From IMG/VR virus record IMGVR_UViG_3300035181_001567, positions 1 through 39,755 of that record: a stretch of 39,755 nt of DNA. One strand, given 5' to 3'. The notes under the pieces were generated by a model. That model ran no database searches. It was not told the origin of the DNA and was given only the letters and a program-made list of their open reading frames with translations. This DNA comes from a virus. The position numbers and the translations under genes are program-made. Positions 29,700 to 39,275 of this stretch are shown one piece after another; the first letter of the stretch is position 1; the number at the start of each line of letters is the position of its first letter.

Positions 29700-31921
29700 A
29701 TTGTTTGAGGTTGATTGCGCAGCTTCTGGTTCCCATCATCCGCCGCAATCGTACCCTGCACAAAACCGTTAAGAATGGCCTGGGCTTTCGTGCTCATCAC
29801 AGGTACCCTTCCAAGTTGCGCCAGTGTAGCAGCTCCGTCCGGTGAGGTCAAGAGGTCGTCAAACGTGCGGAGGGTTTTGGTAACTGCGCGGCTCTCTACC
29901 CCACGCGCAGCTTTCTCAAAGGGCAGGAAGCTGAATACACGTAGGGCATCCGCCGGCAGGCTCTTGCCCGCAATCTGATCAAGCTGCGTCGAGGACAGCC
30001 CTCCGACGCTATCGGGGCGATTGCTGGCCGCCTTGAGGATCATCCGCATATGCTCCAGTCCCCGCATAACATCAACGGGATTCTGGCCAGATTGCCTTGC
30101 TACAACCTCAACGCCATCGCGGATACCTTGCCAGCGGCTAGCGTCGCCCGCCAGGCTGTCATAGAGGGACTTTGCTGTATCATCCGGCGACATTTCGAGC
30201 CCTTCCGTCGGGCGAACAGCTTTGGAAATTTTCGATGAAAGCCAGGATTTAAAGCCATCTTGGAATGCAGTCGGGTCGACCTTGTTAATCTGCTCGCCGA
30301 GAATCTTAATCGGACTGACTTTAGCAGTCGGGTCCCGGCCATTGTCAAACAGACTAGTCAGCTTACTCACCGCGGCTTGGCGGTCAGACTGATACCCACG
30401 TGGGCCGGAGAAGGGGCCGATGGCCTGTTTGACTGGGTTGACGTTTTCCTCGGTCAGTCGCGCAAAGGTATTCTCCGCGTCCGCGAGTGGTTGGTGTTGC
30501 TTGAGCACACCCTTCACACGGGCAGCGAGCGCGGCGATTTGCCCGGCTTCCTGGGGGTCGGGGCTGTAAATGGCTGTGGGCTTGAACGGCCCCGCCGTGT
30601 CCTTGATAGCACGAGTGGCGGCGCCGGATTCGATAGGCTGCATGGCAGACATACCGGCATTGGCTTGTCCCAGTTGGGCGCGTGCTGCGAGTTTTTCACT
30701 CGCTTTTGTCGCATTGGCCAGTGCTTCCTGTGCCGCGGAGACATCACTTTCCGACGAGGCGGAGTTCATCAGCCGCGAGCGAAGGTTGGTCGCGGCAGTC
30801 CTAGCGGCATCGCTCAAGCTCGGTTGTTTCAGGAAGTTGTCGATCTCCGCGACAGCGGCAGATTGCACCTCCGGCGGCAGCGTCCCGGCCTTCTCAAACA
30901 GCGGGTCCGTCACAGCCCCACGCTCGGCGCGCACCTGCGCAAGTCGTTTCGTTGCAGCTTCTTGCAGGTTGTTCGCTGACTGCGGGAGGCCGTAGTTGCT
31001 GCCGGGCAGCTCGAACACTGACTGCTCTGCCATGAGTTTGGACGCGGTCGGCTGCTGGCGAAGAAGGGTTTGAACCTGATCCCCTTCCTTCCGGTTGGCC
31101 AGAACATTTCGCAGAGTGGTCAAGTTGCCTGCGGATACACCAATACCTTCAAGTGCCTGCGCGAGGTCGAGCCGCACACCCTTTTGCAGGGCGGCTGCCT
31201 GAAATGCCTGTGCTCGCTGGAGGTCCTCCGGCTTGATGCCTTCAAGCGCTTCATTGGCAACATTAACAGTCTGCGTGCGTGGGCCGGACATCTTCCCCAG
31301 TCCCAGCGCTGCCCCTCCGCTAGCTACCAGGCCGCCGATAAAACGTGCTACCGGGTTGTCGCCAAGGGCGTTAGCGGCAGCTTCCCCGCCGGCGCCGCCA
31401 GCCGCACCAGCGGCAATGCCAGTCGGGCTCGCACCGCCTTTGTACAGCAAACCGCCGGTAGCTGCTTCCTCTGCCTTGCGCACGTACCGAGCAATGCCTG
31501 TATCATTCGGTGTTGGCAGTGCCTTTTCAACATCCTGCGACAGCCGCGCACCCAAGGTAGGGCGGGACAGGGCCGCTTGCTCATCGGGGCTGGCATAGAC
31601 CTTACCACCTCCAGGCGCGTCCCAGTACATGCGGCCCTGATCGTCCACCTTATGCGGCACAGTACCCATCGTCTCGATGGTGTTTAGCGCTGCCGCAGCC
31701 CCTTGACCGACCCCCCGCGCAAGGTTGCCAAGATGCTCCTTCAGCCCAGAAATGAACTGATCCACCATACCTGGCTTGCGGCCACCGTCGAGGTGCGTAA
31801 CCTGCTTACCGAACTCCTGCTGTGCGCGGGCAGTTACCTGCTCCGGGGTCAGGTCGTCCGGCGCGCCTTGATAGATATGCTGGCTACCGTCGTCAAAGGT
31901 GACTGTGATATCGCGCGGCAT
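29678..31921 (-). CDS. Internal virion (DNA ejection) protein, 747 residues
   Basis: The start MPRDITVTFDDGSQHIYQGA with DDLTPEQVTARAQQEFGKQV is the beta motif found at the start of many phage ejection proteins. Residues about 55-240 are Gly/Ala-rich and hydrophobic (GIAAGAAGGAGGEAAANALG), suitable for membrane insertion; the rest is long alpha-helical. It is the largest virion gene after the tail-hub set. No lytic transglycosylase motif was found. It would leave the head with DNA and cross the envelope. Confidence 0.75.
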   Translation of the reverse strand: MPRDITVTFDDGSQHIYQGAPDDLTPEQVTARAQQEFGKQVTHLDGGRKPGMVDQFISGLKEHLGNLARGVGQGAAAALNTIETMGTVPHKVDDQGRMYWDAPGGGKVYASPDEQAALSRPTLGARLSQDVEKALPTPNDTGIARYVRKAEEAATGGLLYKGGASPTGIAAGAAGGAGGEAAANALGDNPVARFIGGLVASGGAALGLGKMSGPRTQTVNVANEALEGIKPEDLQRAQAFQAAALQKGVRLDLAQALEGIGVSAGNLTTLRNVLANRKEGDQVQTLLRQQPTASKLMAEQSVFELPGSNYGLPQSANNLQEAATKRLAQVRAERGAVTDPLFEKAGTLPPEVQSAAVAEIDNFLKQPSLSDAARTAATNLRSRLMNSASSESDVSAAQEALANATKASEKLAARAQLGQANAGMSAMQPIESGAATRAIKDTAGPFKPTAIYSPDPQEAGQIAALAARVKGVLKQHQPLADAENTFARLTEENVNPVKQAIGPFSGPRGYQSDRQAAVSKLTSLFDNGRDPTAKVSPIKILGEQINKVDPTAFQDGFKSWLSSKISKAVRPTEGLEMSPDDTAKSLYDSLAGDASRWQGIRDGVEVVARQSGQNPVDVMRGLEHMRMILKAASNRPDSVGGLSSTQLDQIAGKSLPADALRVFSFLPFEKAARGVESRAVTKTLRTFDDLLTSPDGAATLAQLGRVPVMSTKAQAILNGFVQGTIAADDGNQKLRNQPQTIPGVMPY

Positions 31922-33273
31922 TATTCGTTCCAGTTAGAAACAGTCGGCGTACCAGCAGGTTTGCCGGGCTGCGGATTGACTGGCGTGCCCCTGTAGCGAA
32001 CTCGGCCGTTGACTGTCTCGGCAAACAGGTTTTCCGGCATCTCCCAGCTACCCAGTGCTGGCAGCGGGTGCAACTTGCTGATCAAGTCCCCACCCGGGAT
32101 GGACGCCGCGGAGCTGTGTTGCTGCACAGCATTCAACAGCCGATTGTGGTTGACGGCCATTGACAGGCCCGCGAGGTACTGCAAAGCCTCCGGCGTGTAC
32201 TGAATCTGACCAGCCCGGGCCTGTTCGAGGAATGGCTTTTCTTTCTCAGAGATAGAACCCTTGAGTTCTTTCGAGGCTTCCAGGGTCTGCGCGGCGATGC
32301 CGGAGACAAGGGCTTGCGTGGCCGCAGCAGCGTTTTTCGGATCGAGTTTGAGCTTCGCAGCGATGGCCTGGAACATTCCTTCGGGGCCTGCGGTGAAGCC
32401 GGAAGCGATTGAAGGGTCGCTGGCCAGGGCCATCAAACGGCGAGATTCCGAGAGACCTTGCTGTGCGTCGAGTACCTGCTCGCGGGCGTTCTTGAGGACT
32501 TCGCCAGACTGGTTCATGGCGATCTTATCGGCAGTATCGCCCACGTTGATAGTCTGACCTTGCGGACCCCACCTGACCTCACCAGTGCCCTGCACAACCT
32601 GCCCGATAAGATTATCGCCGTTGCGATCCTTGCCCTGCGGGCCGACCGGGCCAAAGCGATCCCGGCCATCGAACAGCGGCTGCGGGGTTGTACCGGAAAA
32701 ATCGACAGCTTGGTTGTTGACGACCTGAACGTGCTTTTTCGGTTGCAGCAAACGCGGGTCATTGGCTTGCTGCGCCCGCACGACAGATTGCGGGTCGTAC
32801 TGGTCGGCGAGCTTCAGCCAATCATTCTGACTCATAGCATTCTTGGCCAGGCCGGCAAAGTCCGCCTTGCCAATAGCCTGTAGCTCCGGCATCTGGCTGG
32901 CCATAGCACGGACGATGGCTTCGCGGGGGTTAGCTGCTACGGCCGGTGACATTAGGACAGACTTACCGTCCGGCATCGGGCCAGGCATTTCTTGTGCGGG
33001 TACACCATCGCGGGTATTTAGGTAGCTTTGCAGGCCACTTTGAAGCGCATCCGTGTAACTTTCCCGATTCGACCGCTCCTGCCCAGCGAGGTCATCACCC
33101 TGCCTACCCAGCATGTATGCTGTAGCAACCTTTGCCAGTGCTTGGCCAATGCTGTACCCCTTGCTGCTACCCTGGACCGAGGTCTGCATGTTCTGGCCTT
33201 GCATGGCCTCCAGCAGTTTTCGGCGCCGGGCAATTTCGCCCTGTTGGGTGATGAGGTCTGCAATGTCGTCCAT
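31921..33273 (-). CDS. Internal virion (DNA ejection) protein, 450 residues
   Basis: The protein is Gln/Ala/Ser-rich and helical (TQQGEIARRRKLLEAMQGQN, in the start). There is no signal or enzyme motif. It begins directly after the previous stop (GGAGG before the ATG) and overlaps the next stop as TAATG, so three ejection genes are coupled. The identification is by place and composition, as in P22-like gp7/16/20 sets. Confidence 0.7.
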   Translation of the reverse strand: MDDIADLITQQGEIARRRKLLEAMQGQNMQTSVQGSSKGYSIGQALAKVATAYMLGRQGDDLAGQERSNRESYTDALQSGLQSYLNTRDGVPAQEMPGPMPDGKSVLMSPAVAANPREAIVRAMASQMPELQAIGKADFAGLAKNAMSQNDWLKLADQYDPQSVVRAQQANDPRLLQPKKHVQVVNNQAVDFSGTTPQPLFDGRDRFGPVGPQGKDRNGDNLIGQVVQGTGEVRWGPQGQTINVGDTADKIAMNQSGEVLKNAREQVLDAQQGLSESRRLMALASDPSIASGFTAGPEGMFQAIAAKLKLDPKNAAAATQALVSGIAAQTLEASKELKGSISEKEKPFLEQARAGQIQYTPEALQYLAGLSMAVNHNRLLNAVQQHSSAASIPGGDLISKLHPLPALGSWEMPENLFAETVNGRVRYRGTPVNPQPGKPAGTPTVSNWNE

Positions 33274-34824
33274 TTAGATGCCTCCGATTTTGGAGTAATC
33301 AACACGATCGAAGCCATCCTCACCGACAATAACGGCATCCGGCATGACTTTGCGGACTTCCGTTGACATGACGCCGCGCTGACGTTCGCCGAAGATGGTG
33401 TATTCGTAGATACCGATACCGAGCTTATGCGTACCGACGCGGACAATATCGGACTTAAGGCGTGGGTCAGATGGCTTGAGGCCGAACAAGCTGGTAAGTG
33501 CCTGTGAACCCGAAGGCGACCCGAGATAGGCGCTGCCGAGATTTGCCAAGCCGCCCAGGAACGAGTTGAACCCGGACTGGTTTTGCTGTGCAGCTTGCAG
33601 GTTGTAATTGCCCTGCGCAATACCAGCATCCAGCAGCGGAGCAGTCTGCGCACTCGCCCCGGTGTAGTAGCTGCCGAATTGCGGGCCTTGCACCTGCCCA
33701 CCTGTCCGCAGCGCATTCGCCTCGTTGAGGGGGAGCTGGCGGAGGTAGGCTTGCAGCTGGATGTCGCTCTGGCGCGCCGAGTTGTTGAAGCCGGCTGCGT
33801 TGAGGTCGTTGGCGAATGCCTGTTGCTGTGCGTTATTGTTGAACCCGGCGGCAGTAAGGCTATTCTGGAAGCCCTGCTGCCCCCAGTTGTTATTGAAATT
33901 CGCCCCAGCCAAACCTTGCTGGAACATCTGGTTCTGTGCGCCAAGTTGCAGGCCATACTTGGACATTTCGTTCTGCGCGTTGGCGATAGCAGCTTGCTGG
34001 GAAAGCTGCGCCATCTGGCTGTCAGCGTCTTGGGCGAATTTGCCACGCTGGTAAGCCTGGTTGAACTCTTGACCTTGCAATCCTGCCTGCAGGCCGACCT
34101 GGCGGGACTCCTCTTGGCCACCAGCGAGAACAGCCTGCATCCGGGCGTCGTTCAGCCGCTGGCTGAAGTTGTTCATTTCGCGATTATACGCGTCAGTGCC
34201 GACTTCAATGCCAGAGTTCAGTAGGCGTGTGCGAAGGGCTTGTTCGTCCTGCTGGTATTGCGGGTTAATCCGCGACATGATGGCTTCTTCGACGCGTCTG
34301 CGGGAAGTGTCGTCGATGTTACCGGGCAGTGCGCGAACGCCGGAAGTGTCGAAACTCCGGGTAATGCTGCTGGGGCTAATGGGGCCGACGTCGGGGCCGG
34401 ACAGAAACTTCTGGTCGAACGCAGGAGCGCTGAAGCTCGCAAACTGCGGGCCACTACCGACTGTGGACATCTGCGGGCCGCTGCCGACATATCGCTGGCC
34501 GGGAAGGTTCGAAATGTCTAGTCCCGTACCTAGAGTCTGCGAAACGCGGTCAACAGCGTTCTGTGCAGTGTTGAGGTACTGTTGACTGAGCTTGTTCTGA
34601 CCGTCGTACAGAGCCTGCTGTTGCGGGGACAGGGATGTAGTCTGCGACCAGATTTCCTTACCGTCCGGCCCAATCGTGGAGTTCCAAACCAGCGACCCAT
34701 CCGGTGTGTACTGATTAACGCGGTTTAGCTGCGCGTTGAACTCAGCGGTATTGCGACTGTCTTGTCCCTGTTGCTTTGCCAGGGCGGCATAATCAGGCGG
34801 CGGAGGGGAATGCTTTTTGCTCAT
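33274..34824 (-). CDS. Ejection/tail protein with S74-like C-terminal domain
   Basis: From ATG at 34824 (AAGGA ahead) the product has 516 residues. Residues 1-440 are very Gln/Asn-rich and helical, with repeated GFNN and QQ segments (ANFNNNWGQQGFQNSL). Residues 452-516 form an S74-like domain: SDPRLKSDI with S452 and K457, then GVMSTEVRKVMPDAV and DYSKIGGI. In S74 chaperones this Ser and Lys do the self-cleavage. Such a domain on an internal protein rather than a spike is unusual. The start overlaps the GNAT gene by 32 bases. Confidence 0.75.
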   Translation of the reverse strand: MSKKHSPPPPDYAALAKQQGQDSRNTAEFNAQLNRVNQYTPDGSLVWNSTIGPDGKEIWSQTTSLSPQQQALYDGQNKLSQQYLNTAQNAVDRVSQTLGTGLDISNLPGQRYVGSGPQMSTVGSGPQFASFSAPAFDQKFLSGPDVGPISPSSITRSFDTSGVRALPGNIDDTSRRRVEEAIMSRINPQYQQDEQALRTRLLNSGIEVGTDAYNREMNNFSQRLNDARMQAVLAGGQEESRQVGLQAGLQGQEFNQAYQRGKFAQDADSQMAQLSQQAAIANAQNEMSKYGLQLGAQNQMFQQGLAGANFNNNWGQQGFQNSLTAAGFNNNAQQQAFANDLNAAGFNNSARQSDIQLQAYLRQLPLNEANALRTGGQVQGPQFGSYYTGASAQTAPLLDAGIAQGNYNLQAAQQNQSGFNSFLGGLANLGSAYLGSPSGSQALTSLFGLKPSDPRLKSDIVRVGTHKLGIGIYEYTIFGERQRGVMSTEVRKVMPDAVIVGEDGFDRVDYSKIGGI

Positions 34825-35260
34825 TGCGACGATCCTTAAAGTTAACATTCAGCCACCGACACTGGTCCCTGGTCATCGTGAGGATGATTAGGTCGCCGTC
34901 GGGGTATGCATCCTTGAGGGTCGCCTCAATACGGAATCCCAGGGCTAGATCGAACTTCAACGCAACTGCGTTAGTCGATCCGACTAGCCCGATCAGCTTT
35001 TTAACACCGAGCTGGTGGAATGGGTAGCTGAAAACCTGCTGCAACAATCCTTTAGTGACCCAGTTTTTCCCGGGCAGTGCTGCCACGTGAACCTGGATCG
35101 CGGCTACGTTGTAGTTGTCGAAGGCAACGCCAGCAATCAACCGGCCGCTTTCGTCTTCAACCCCGTAGCACTGACCTTGCCCTGGTAGCCAGATCGCATC
35201 ATTCTGGGCCATGACCCAGGAACCGACACGATCAGACTCAGTGGCAACAATGCGCCTCAC
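34793..35260 (-). CDS. GNAT-like acetyltransferase of the virion gene cluster
   Basis: GTG at 35260 (AGGAG ten bases ahead, GTGA overlap with the hub stop) gives 155 residues. VALFDN-like strand, then KNWVTKGLLQQVFSYPFHQL and NAVALKFDLALGFRIEATLK match the end half of a GNAT fold (acetyl-CoA helix and the N-alpha-F-x-x-GF motif). It keeps the GNAT length but has no strong Q/RxxGxG/A loop. Similar genes lie among tail genes in some podoviruses; the substrate is unknown. Confidence 0.7.
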   Translation of the reverse strand: MRRIVATESDRVGSWVMAQNDAIWLPGQGQCYGVEDESGRLIAGVAFDNYNVAAIQVHVAALPGKNWVTKGLLQQVFSYPFHQLGVKKLIGLVGSTNAVALKFDLALGFRIEATLKDAYPDGDLIILTMTRDQCRWLNVNFKDRRNEQKAFPSAA

Positions 35261-36825
35261 CCTTGAAGTGCTCCTGCTTCGTAGAGCACATTTGTTGCGG
35301 ACCATTCGACTGTAGCGTCACTGGCGAGTGCGCGCAAGCGTAAAGCTTTAGCGTAGCCCATTTCATCAGCAACGGTAATCCAATCTACCTTCGGCTGGGC
35401 AATCTGCCCCCAGACAGCGGAATCGAATTGCGCAGAGTCGAAGCGGGAGTTTGCGATAGAGGTGAAAACGGCCTGACCGAAGCTATCACTTTCCTCAAAG
35501 TCATTATCAATCGCCGCGTCAACAGCAATCCGCCCACCGATCTTGAGCACTGGCTGCAGCAAGCGAGTTTGCTTCTGCCTCGCGCGGGGGTTGAGGTACT
35601 GAGGCGCCTGCTTAACGTAGCACTGAATGAGGTTGCCGAAGTCGCCACCGGCCTGCCAAAACTTACCAACTTTCCCGAGCATCCCGCCGTACAGGGTATT
35701 ATTGAACAGGGTCCAGCAGAACGTGTCCCATCCGGTAAAACGACACCATGCACCTGTATTGGTGTTCATGACGTACTGGACGGAAGTAGAATACTGGTTA
35801 GTCGGGATGTTGATTAGCAGGATGTTTTCGTTGGGGCTGACGCAGAACTCCCAGCCGAGATTGTCCCCGTAATTCGAGGCCGCGTCGGTGAAGGCTTCCG
35901 CGATGGTGTTGGTGATGGCTGGGCTCATGTCGATCTTGGTTGACTGGAGGTATTTGGAGATACCCTCACAGCCAAGATAGGACATATACAGTAGATCGCC
36001 ACCGAATTTACAGAAGCAGCGCGGACCAAGCGGGCGGGCAAGGTTGAATACGCCGACAAGGGACCAGGTTGAGGAATTACTGGGGTCGGTCCCCTGATAG
36101 ACCGCCATTTGCCCTTCGGAAGTCACAAACACGGTAAGGTCGTCAACCCCTTTGCCGCCGTCAACAGTCCACGTACCCTGAGCGACAATATAGCCACCTT
36201 GGTCGAACAGTGCCCCCAGTGGGTACTCTGCTACAGTGCCGAGAATCTGGTCAATCGGGAGGTAGTAGAATGAAAGGGAATTCTTGCGGAGGAAGTACAG
36301 CCCACGCTTGAAGGAATGGATGTTGGTAATTTCGTTTGTGTTCAGCGTACTACCACCGCTGACTGTGAAGTTGGCTACGCTGGCCCAGGCCGCGCCATCG
36401 TAATAGACAAGGTTATCCGTGCCGTTGACGCAGACAAGGTAGCTCTTGCCAGTTGTGCGGAAGTTGACATACTCGACGCGGCCGTTGGTGAGAGCTTGAC
36501 TGACAGCGCCGACCGAGCCTCCAGTTGTGATGTCGTACAGACCGGTATCGGTGGCGGCGAAGAGCTTGCTTGATGAGACCCCATTCCAGGTGAGCAGGGT
36601 CTTAATCGGGGTCGCGGGAGGGAATCCGGTAGCGAAGTCAACTGCACCTTTGCGAATTTGGACAGTCTTCGCCGTTGGCCACCAGTTGTCCATATACAGG
36701 GCATAGCTCGGGGCCATGTTGGCCTGGGAATCCCGGGTATTCCACCCCAGGACCGGCGCAGGCCACGTTGCGGACGAAAGAATTTCCTGCTTGGCGGGGC
36801 GCTTGGAGCGAAGGGGAAAGCGCAT
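35257..36825 (-). CDS. Tail hub/nozzle protein (P22 gp10-like beta-propeller)
   Basis: The protein has 522 residues. It has repeated strand-turn units with aromatic ends (LFAATDTGLYDITTGGSVG, YLVCVNGTDNLVYYDGAAW, LTVFVTSEGQMAVYQGTDP), giving the beat of a propeller. Place after the neck adaptor and size fit podovirus nozzle/DNA-stabilising proteins. The early WNTRDSQANMAPSYALYMDN is typical for this group. It closes the channel and holds the tail spikes. Confidence 0.75.
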   Translation of the reverse strand: MRFPLRSKRPAKQEILSSATWPAPVLGWNTRDSQANMAPSYALYMDNWWPTAKTVQIRKGAVDFATGFPPATPIKTLLTWNGVSSSKLFAATDTGLYDITTGGSVGAVSQALTNGRVEYVNFRTTGKSYLVCVNGTDNLVYYDGAAWASVANFTVSGGSTLNTNEITNIHSFKRGLYFLRKNSLSFYYLPIDQILGTVAEYPLGALFDQGGYIVAQGTWTVDGGKGVDDLTVFVTSEGQMAVYQGTDPSNSSTWSLVGVFNLARPLGPRCFCKFGGDLLYMSYLGCEGISKYLQSTKIDMSPAITNTIAEAFTDAASNYGDNLGWEFCVSPNENILLINIPTNQYSTSVQYVMNTNTGAWCRFTGWDTFCWTLFNNTLYGGMLGKVGKFWQAGGDFGNLIQCYVKQAPQYLNPRARQKQTRLLQPVLKIGGRIAVDAAIDNDFEESDSFGQAVFTSIANSRFDSAQFDSAVWGQIAQPKVDWITVADEMGYAKALRLRALASDATVEWSATNVLYEAGALQG

Positions 36826-36826
36826 G

Positions 36827-37546
36827 TTAGCTGCTCAATTGCCAGGAACCGGGAGGGACAATGAGGCCGGGCTTGGCATCGCCGACTTCTGCGTCAAGGC
36901 TGACCTTCTGCGAAACGCGGGTGGAGGATTTCTCCTGGTTGACCAGCAATTCGTACTTCGCGAACTCTTCGCCGTAGTCAAGGCCCTTGGCCGACTTCCA
37001 CGCCCAGCGGAGATAGGCAACCGGCAGTGAATCGTTCATGATGAACGTATCGGAGTCGGCAGTGGGCCATTTTTTACCGACTCCGTTAACGTCATTGACG
37101 AAGTACTCAGACTTATACTCGAATGCAATGGTCTGACCGGCAGTCGGGGCCGGGATGAACAGGAACCGGTCCTGACGAATCCGACCTTGGTACAGCGACC
37201 CAGTAAATCCGAGTGTCTTGCGGAGCTGCCACTCCTCAGGCGACAGGGCAATGGGAATCTTGAGTCGCTGTGTCCGGTTGAAGCAGGTGTCCGGCAGCAT
37301 CCCGCGGTAGCCTTGATCAGCCAGCGTGTAGATACTGCCCTGGTCCTCTTGGGCCTGTGTCTGGAAGACGCATTCCCGGGTGTTTTGTTCCCAGAGCCCA
37401 CGTGTCACAAGGTCGTCGCAGAATTCTTCCAAAAGGCCAAGGATTTGGATGACCTGGGCATCGGAGTTGCCGACGACAAAACTTGGCTGAGGCAAGCCCT
37501 GCCGGCCAGCGAACTTCTGGGCGATTTGCAGTACGGTCAGGGCCAT
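36827..37546 (-). CDS. Head-to-tail adaptor (neck) protein, 239 residues
   Basis: MALTVLQIAQKFAGRQGLPQ at the start, GLLEEFCDDLVTRGLW and the later KYELLVNQEKSSTRVSQKV match gp4-like neck adaptors that dock below the portal. It sits one base before the hub gene. GAGGAA precedes the ATG. Confidence 0.78.
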   Translation of the reverse strand: MALTVLQIAQKFAGRQGLPQPSFVVGNSDAQVIQILGLLEEFCDDLVTRGLWEQNTRECVFQTQAQEDQGSIYTLADQGYRGMLPDTCFNRTQRLKIPIALSPEEWQLRKTLGFTGSLYQGRIRQDRFLFIPAPTAGQTIAFEYKSEYFVNDVNGVGKKWPTADSDTFIMNDSLPVAYLRWAWKSAKGLDYGEEFAKYELLVNQEKSSTRVSQKVSLDAEVGDAKPGLIVPPGSWQLSS

Positions 37547-37553
37547 AGTTTCC

Positions 37554-38225
37554 TCAGAGCTTCTTCATGCCGACGGGTAGACGAACTTCGAGCTGGATGT
37601 CATCGTCATCATCGTTGCCAGTGCTGCCGGCTTCGCCCGTACCGGTCAGGGCGATGATCTTGCGTTCCAGTTCTGCGTTACGGGCTTCGAGGTTTTCCGC
37701 CTTGAGCCGGAGGGCCTCGAAGTCTGCACGAAGGGTAGTAATTGCCTCGACACTCTTGCCATTGGAGGCAGCGGAAGCGAGCCAGTCAATTGCCTTTTGT
37801 TTCAGTGCCCTGCCCCCCATGCCCATGCGGGTGATTGCCTCTTCGTTGCAGGTGGCAAGGTCTTCGACTGTGCGGATGCGAAGGTTGAGCAGGGTTTCGA
37901 CTTGCGCTGGGCTGGCGACAGGCCAGTTACGGATTGCCGTACCGTTTTCCGGGGCTTCGCGACCCTCTTTCCACGCCTTGTACAGCGCGCGGTAGTGGGC
38001 GAGCCATTCAGCGGGTAGACGCTCTTGGCGAACCTGGTCGGCCATGTTATCCAGCCACTCTTCCGCAATCTTTTCATGACGATCGCGGCTACCAGCGGGT
38101 GTGACGATGGCATAGGCAACGTCTTTTGCGACGTAATGGCCCGCTGCGACACTGGCTGCCCGGTCCTCAACAGGCCGGTACTCGAAGTGAACGTAAGGTG
38201 GTCTGGCTTCTTGCACGAGAGGCAT
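37554..38225 (-). CDS. Hypothetical head/neck protein, 223 residues
   Basis: From ATG at 38225 (GGGGA ahead; TTG 38237 is an alternative). Residues about 100-150 have a helix-hairpin-helix-like run (LLNLRIRTVEDLATCNEEAI, then GMGGRALKQKAIDWL). Then a coiled-coil (RADFEALRLKAENLEARNAE) and an acidic tail follow. Similar proteins lie near the neck genes in other phages; role unknown. Confidence 0.65.
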   Translation of the reverse strand: MPLVQEARPPYVHFEYRPVEDRAASVAAGHYVAKDVAYAIVTPAGSRDRHEKIAEEWLDNMADQVRQERLPAEWLAHYRALYKAWKEGREAPENGTAIRNWPVASPAQVETLLNLRIRTVEDLATCNEEAITRMGMGGRALKQKAIDWLASAASNGKSVEAITTLRADFEALRLKAENLEARNAELERKIIALTGTGEAGSTGNDDDDDIQLEVRLPVGMKKL

Positions 38226-38276
38226 TGCGTTCCCCAAAGGTTAATGGAAAGGGAGTCCTGCTTAAGCAGTGTTCTC

Positions 38277-38306
38277 AAAAAACCCCAGGCCCCGGAGGGC
38301 CTGAGG
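38277..38306 (-). terminator. Rho-independent terminator, minus strand
   Basis: Minus reading: CCTCAGGCC pairs with GGCCTGGGG (one T-G pair) over six bases and is followed by six T. It lies between the small proline-rich gene and the 38225 gene and may limit read-through from the capsid unit. Confidence 0.75.
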
Positions 38307-38326
38307 AACACGCTGGGGAGCGCGGA

Positions 38327-38497
38327 TTACTGGGGAGGAGGTTCCGGCGCGGGAGGTTCCGGCGCGGGGGGCGGCGGAATCACTTCCGGCCATGCCTCAC
38401 CGCCAGCCGCCGCGCGGGCAACTGCATCGGCATAGCTACCAGGGTCAGGGTGTCGGTTGGCCTTGGCAATCGCCAGGGCAATCTCACGCGGTTCCAT
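38327..38497 (-). CDS. Small proline-rich protein, 56 residues
   Basis: AGGAG lies eight bases before the ATG. Residues 1-38 are a helical segment with EPREIALAIAKANRHPDP, and residues 38-56 repeat Pro-Pro-Ala-Pro-Glu. It is in the virion cluster between the 244-residue protein and a terminator, so it is probably made in quantity. Function unknown. Confidence 0.65.
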   Translation of the reverse strand: MEPREIALAIAKANRHPDPGSYADAVARAAAGGEAWPEVIPPPPAPEPPAPEPPPQ

Positions 38498-38509
38498 GAC
38501 AAAAGCTCC

Positions 38510-39244
38510 TTAGGTAATCGCGCCCTGGGCGAACGGGCGGTTCAGGTGCGCGACGTTGTAGAACACAGCGCCGTTGTTGTAGGTCGCCGTGACAGAGCCA
38601 GCCACAGTCGCCGTCGTGCCAGCCGACAGAGTGACGAAACGCTGAGTCGCGTCGATCGAGACGATTGTCGTACCAGCCGCGATACCTGTACCAGACAGGT
38701 AAGCGCCGACAAACCAGCCATCGGTGTTAGGCGCCTGGAGCAAGGTGGAACCAGAGGCAGCCACACAGTTGGCCTTCACAACCGTAGTCGTAGCAGGGGC
38801 CACAACAACAGCATTGAGGACTTGCTTGCTGGCGGAGTTGGCGCCACCCTGACCTGCGGCAGCAATGCCAAAGGTAGTGCCAGCCAATACCGCAGCCGTG
38901 CAGTTCACGGGCGTGATGCCGGTGACCTGGAACCAAGTGTACTGACCAGCAGTGAGTGCCAGCGGTGCGACTGCAAGCATGCGACCCAGGTTAGTGGCGT
39001 TGGGGACTTCAGAGAAGTCCCAGCGGTACGCGCCCAGTGTAGCATCAAAGACGGGGGTCGCGACGCAGAGGCCGAAGGCCCGGATCGCGGCGCTGGCGCG
39101 GCCGTAGATGAACTCGCCAGTGCCCCAATAGTTGTCAGACGCGGTAAGCAACTGACCTGGCTGCATGCGGGGCGTCGTGTCAACCACGATACCTTGGAAC
39201 TGAATCTGTGGGATGCCGACAAGAGAGTCTACTGCATTGAACAT
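38510..39244 (-). CDS. Structural protein after the capsid gene, 244 residues
   Basis: The protein is Ala/Thr/Gly/Val-rich, with many beta strands (ATPVFDATLGAYRWDFSEVP, IAAGTTIVSIDATQRFVTLS). It directly follows the major capsid gene and has its own palindromic element. Head decoration or fibre protein is the likeliest role by position. AGGAG precedes the ATG. No motif proves it. Confidence 0.6.
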   Translation of the reverse strand: MFNAVDSLVGIPQIQFQGIVVDTTPRMQPGQLLTASDNYWGTGEFIYGRASAAIRAFGLCVATPVFDATLGAYRWDFSEVPNATNLGRMLAVAPLALTAGQYTWFQVTGITPVNCTAAVLAGTTFGIAAAGQGGANSASKQVLNAVVVAPATTTVVKANCVAASGSTLLQAPNTDGWFVGAYLSGTGIAAGTTIVSIDATQRFVTLSAGTTATVAGSVTATYNNGAVFYNVAHLNRPFAQGAIT

Positions 39245-39275
39245 GATTTTCTCCTGAGAAAGTAGGTGTGAGGTT

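Noticed and set aside
33018-34121. 367-codon frame on the minus strand
   Set aside because: It lies out of frame across the 450- and 516-residue ejection genes and has the Ser/Arg-rich composition of a shadow frame.
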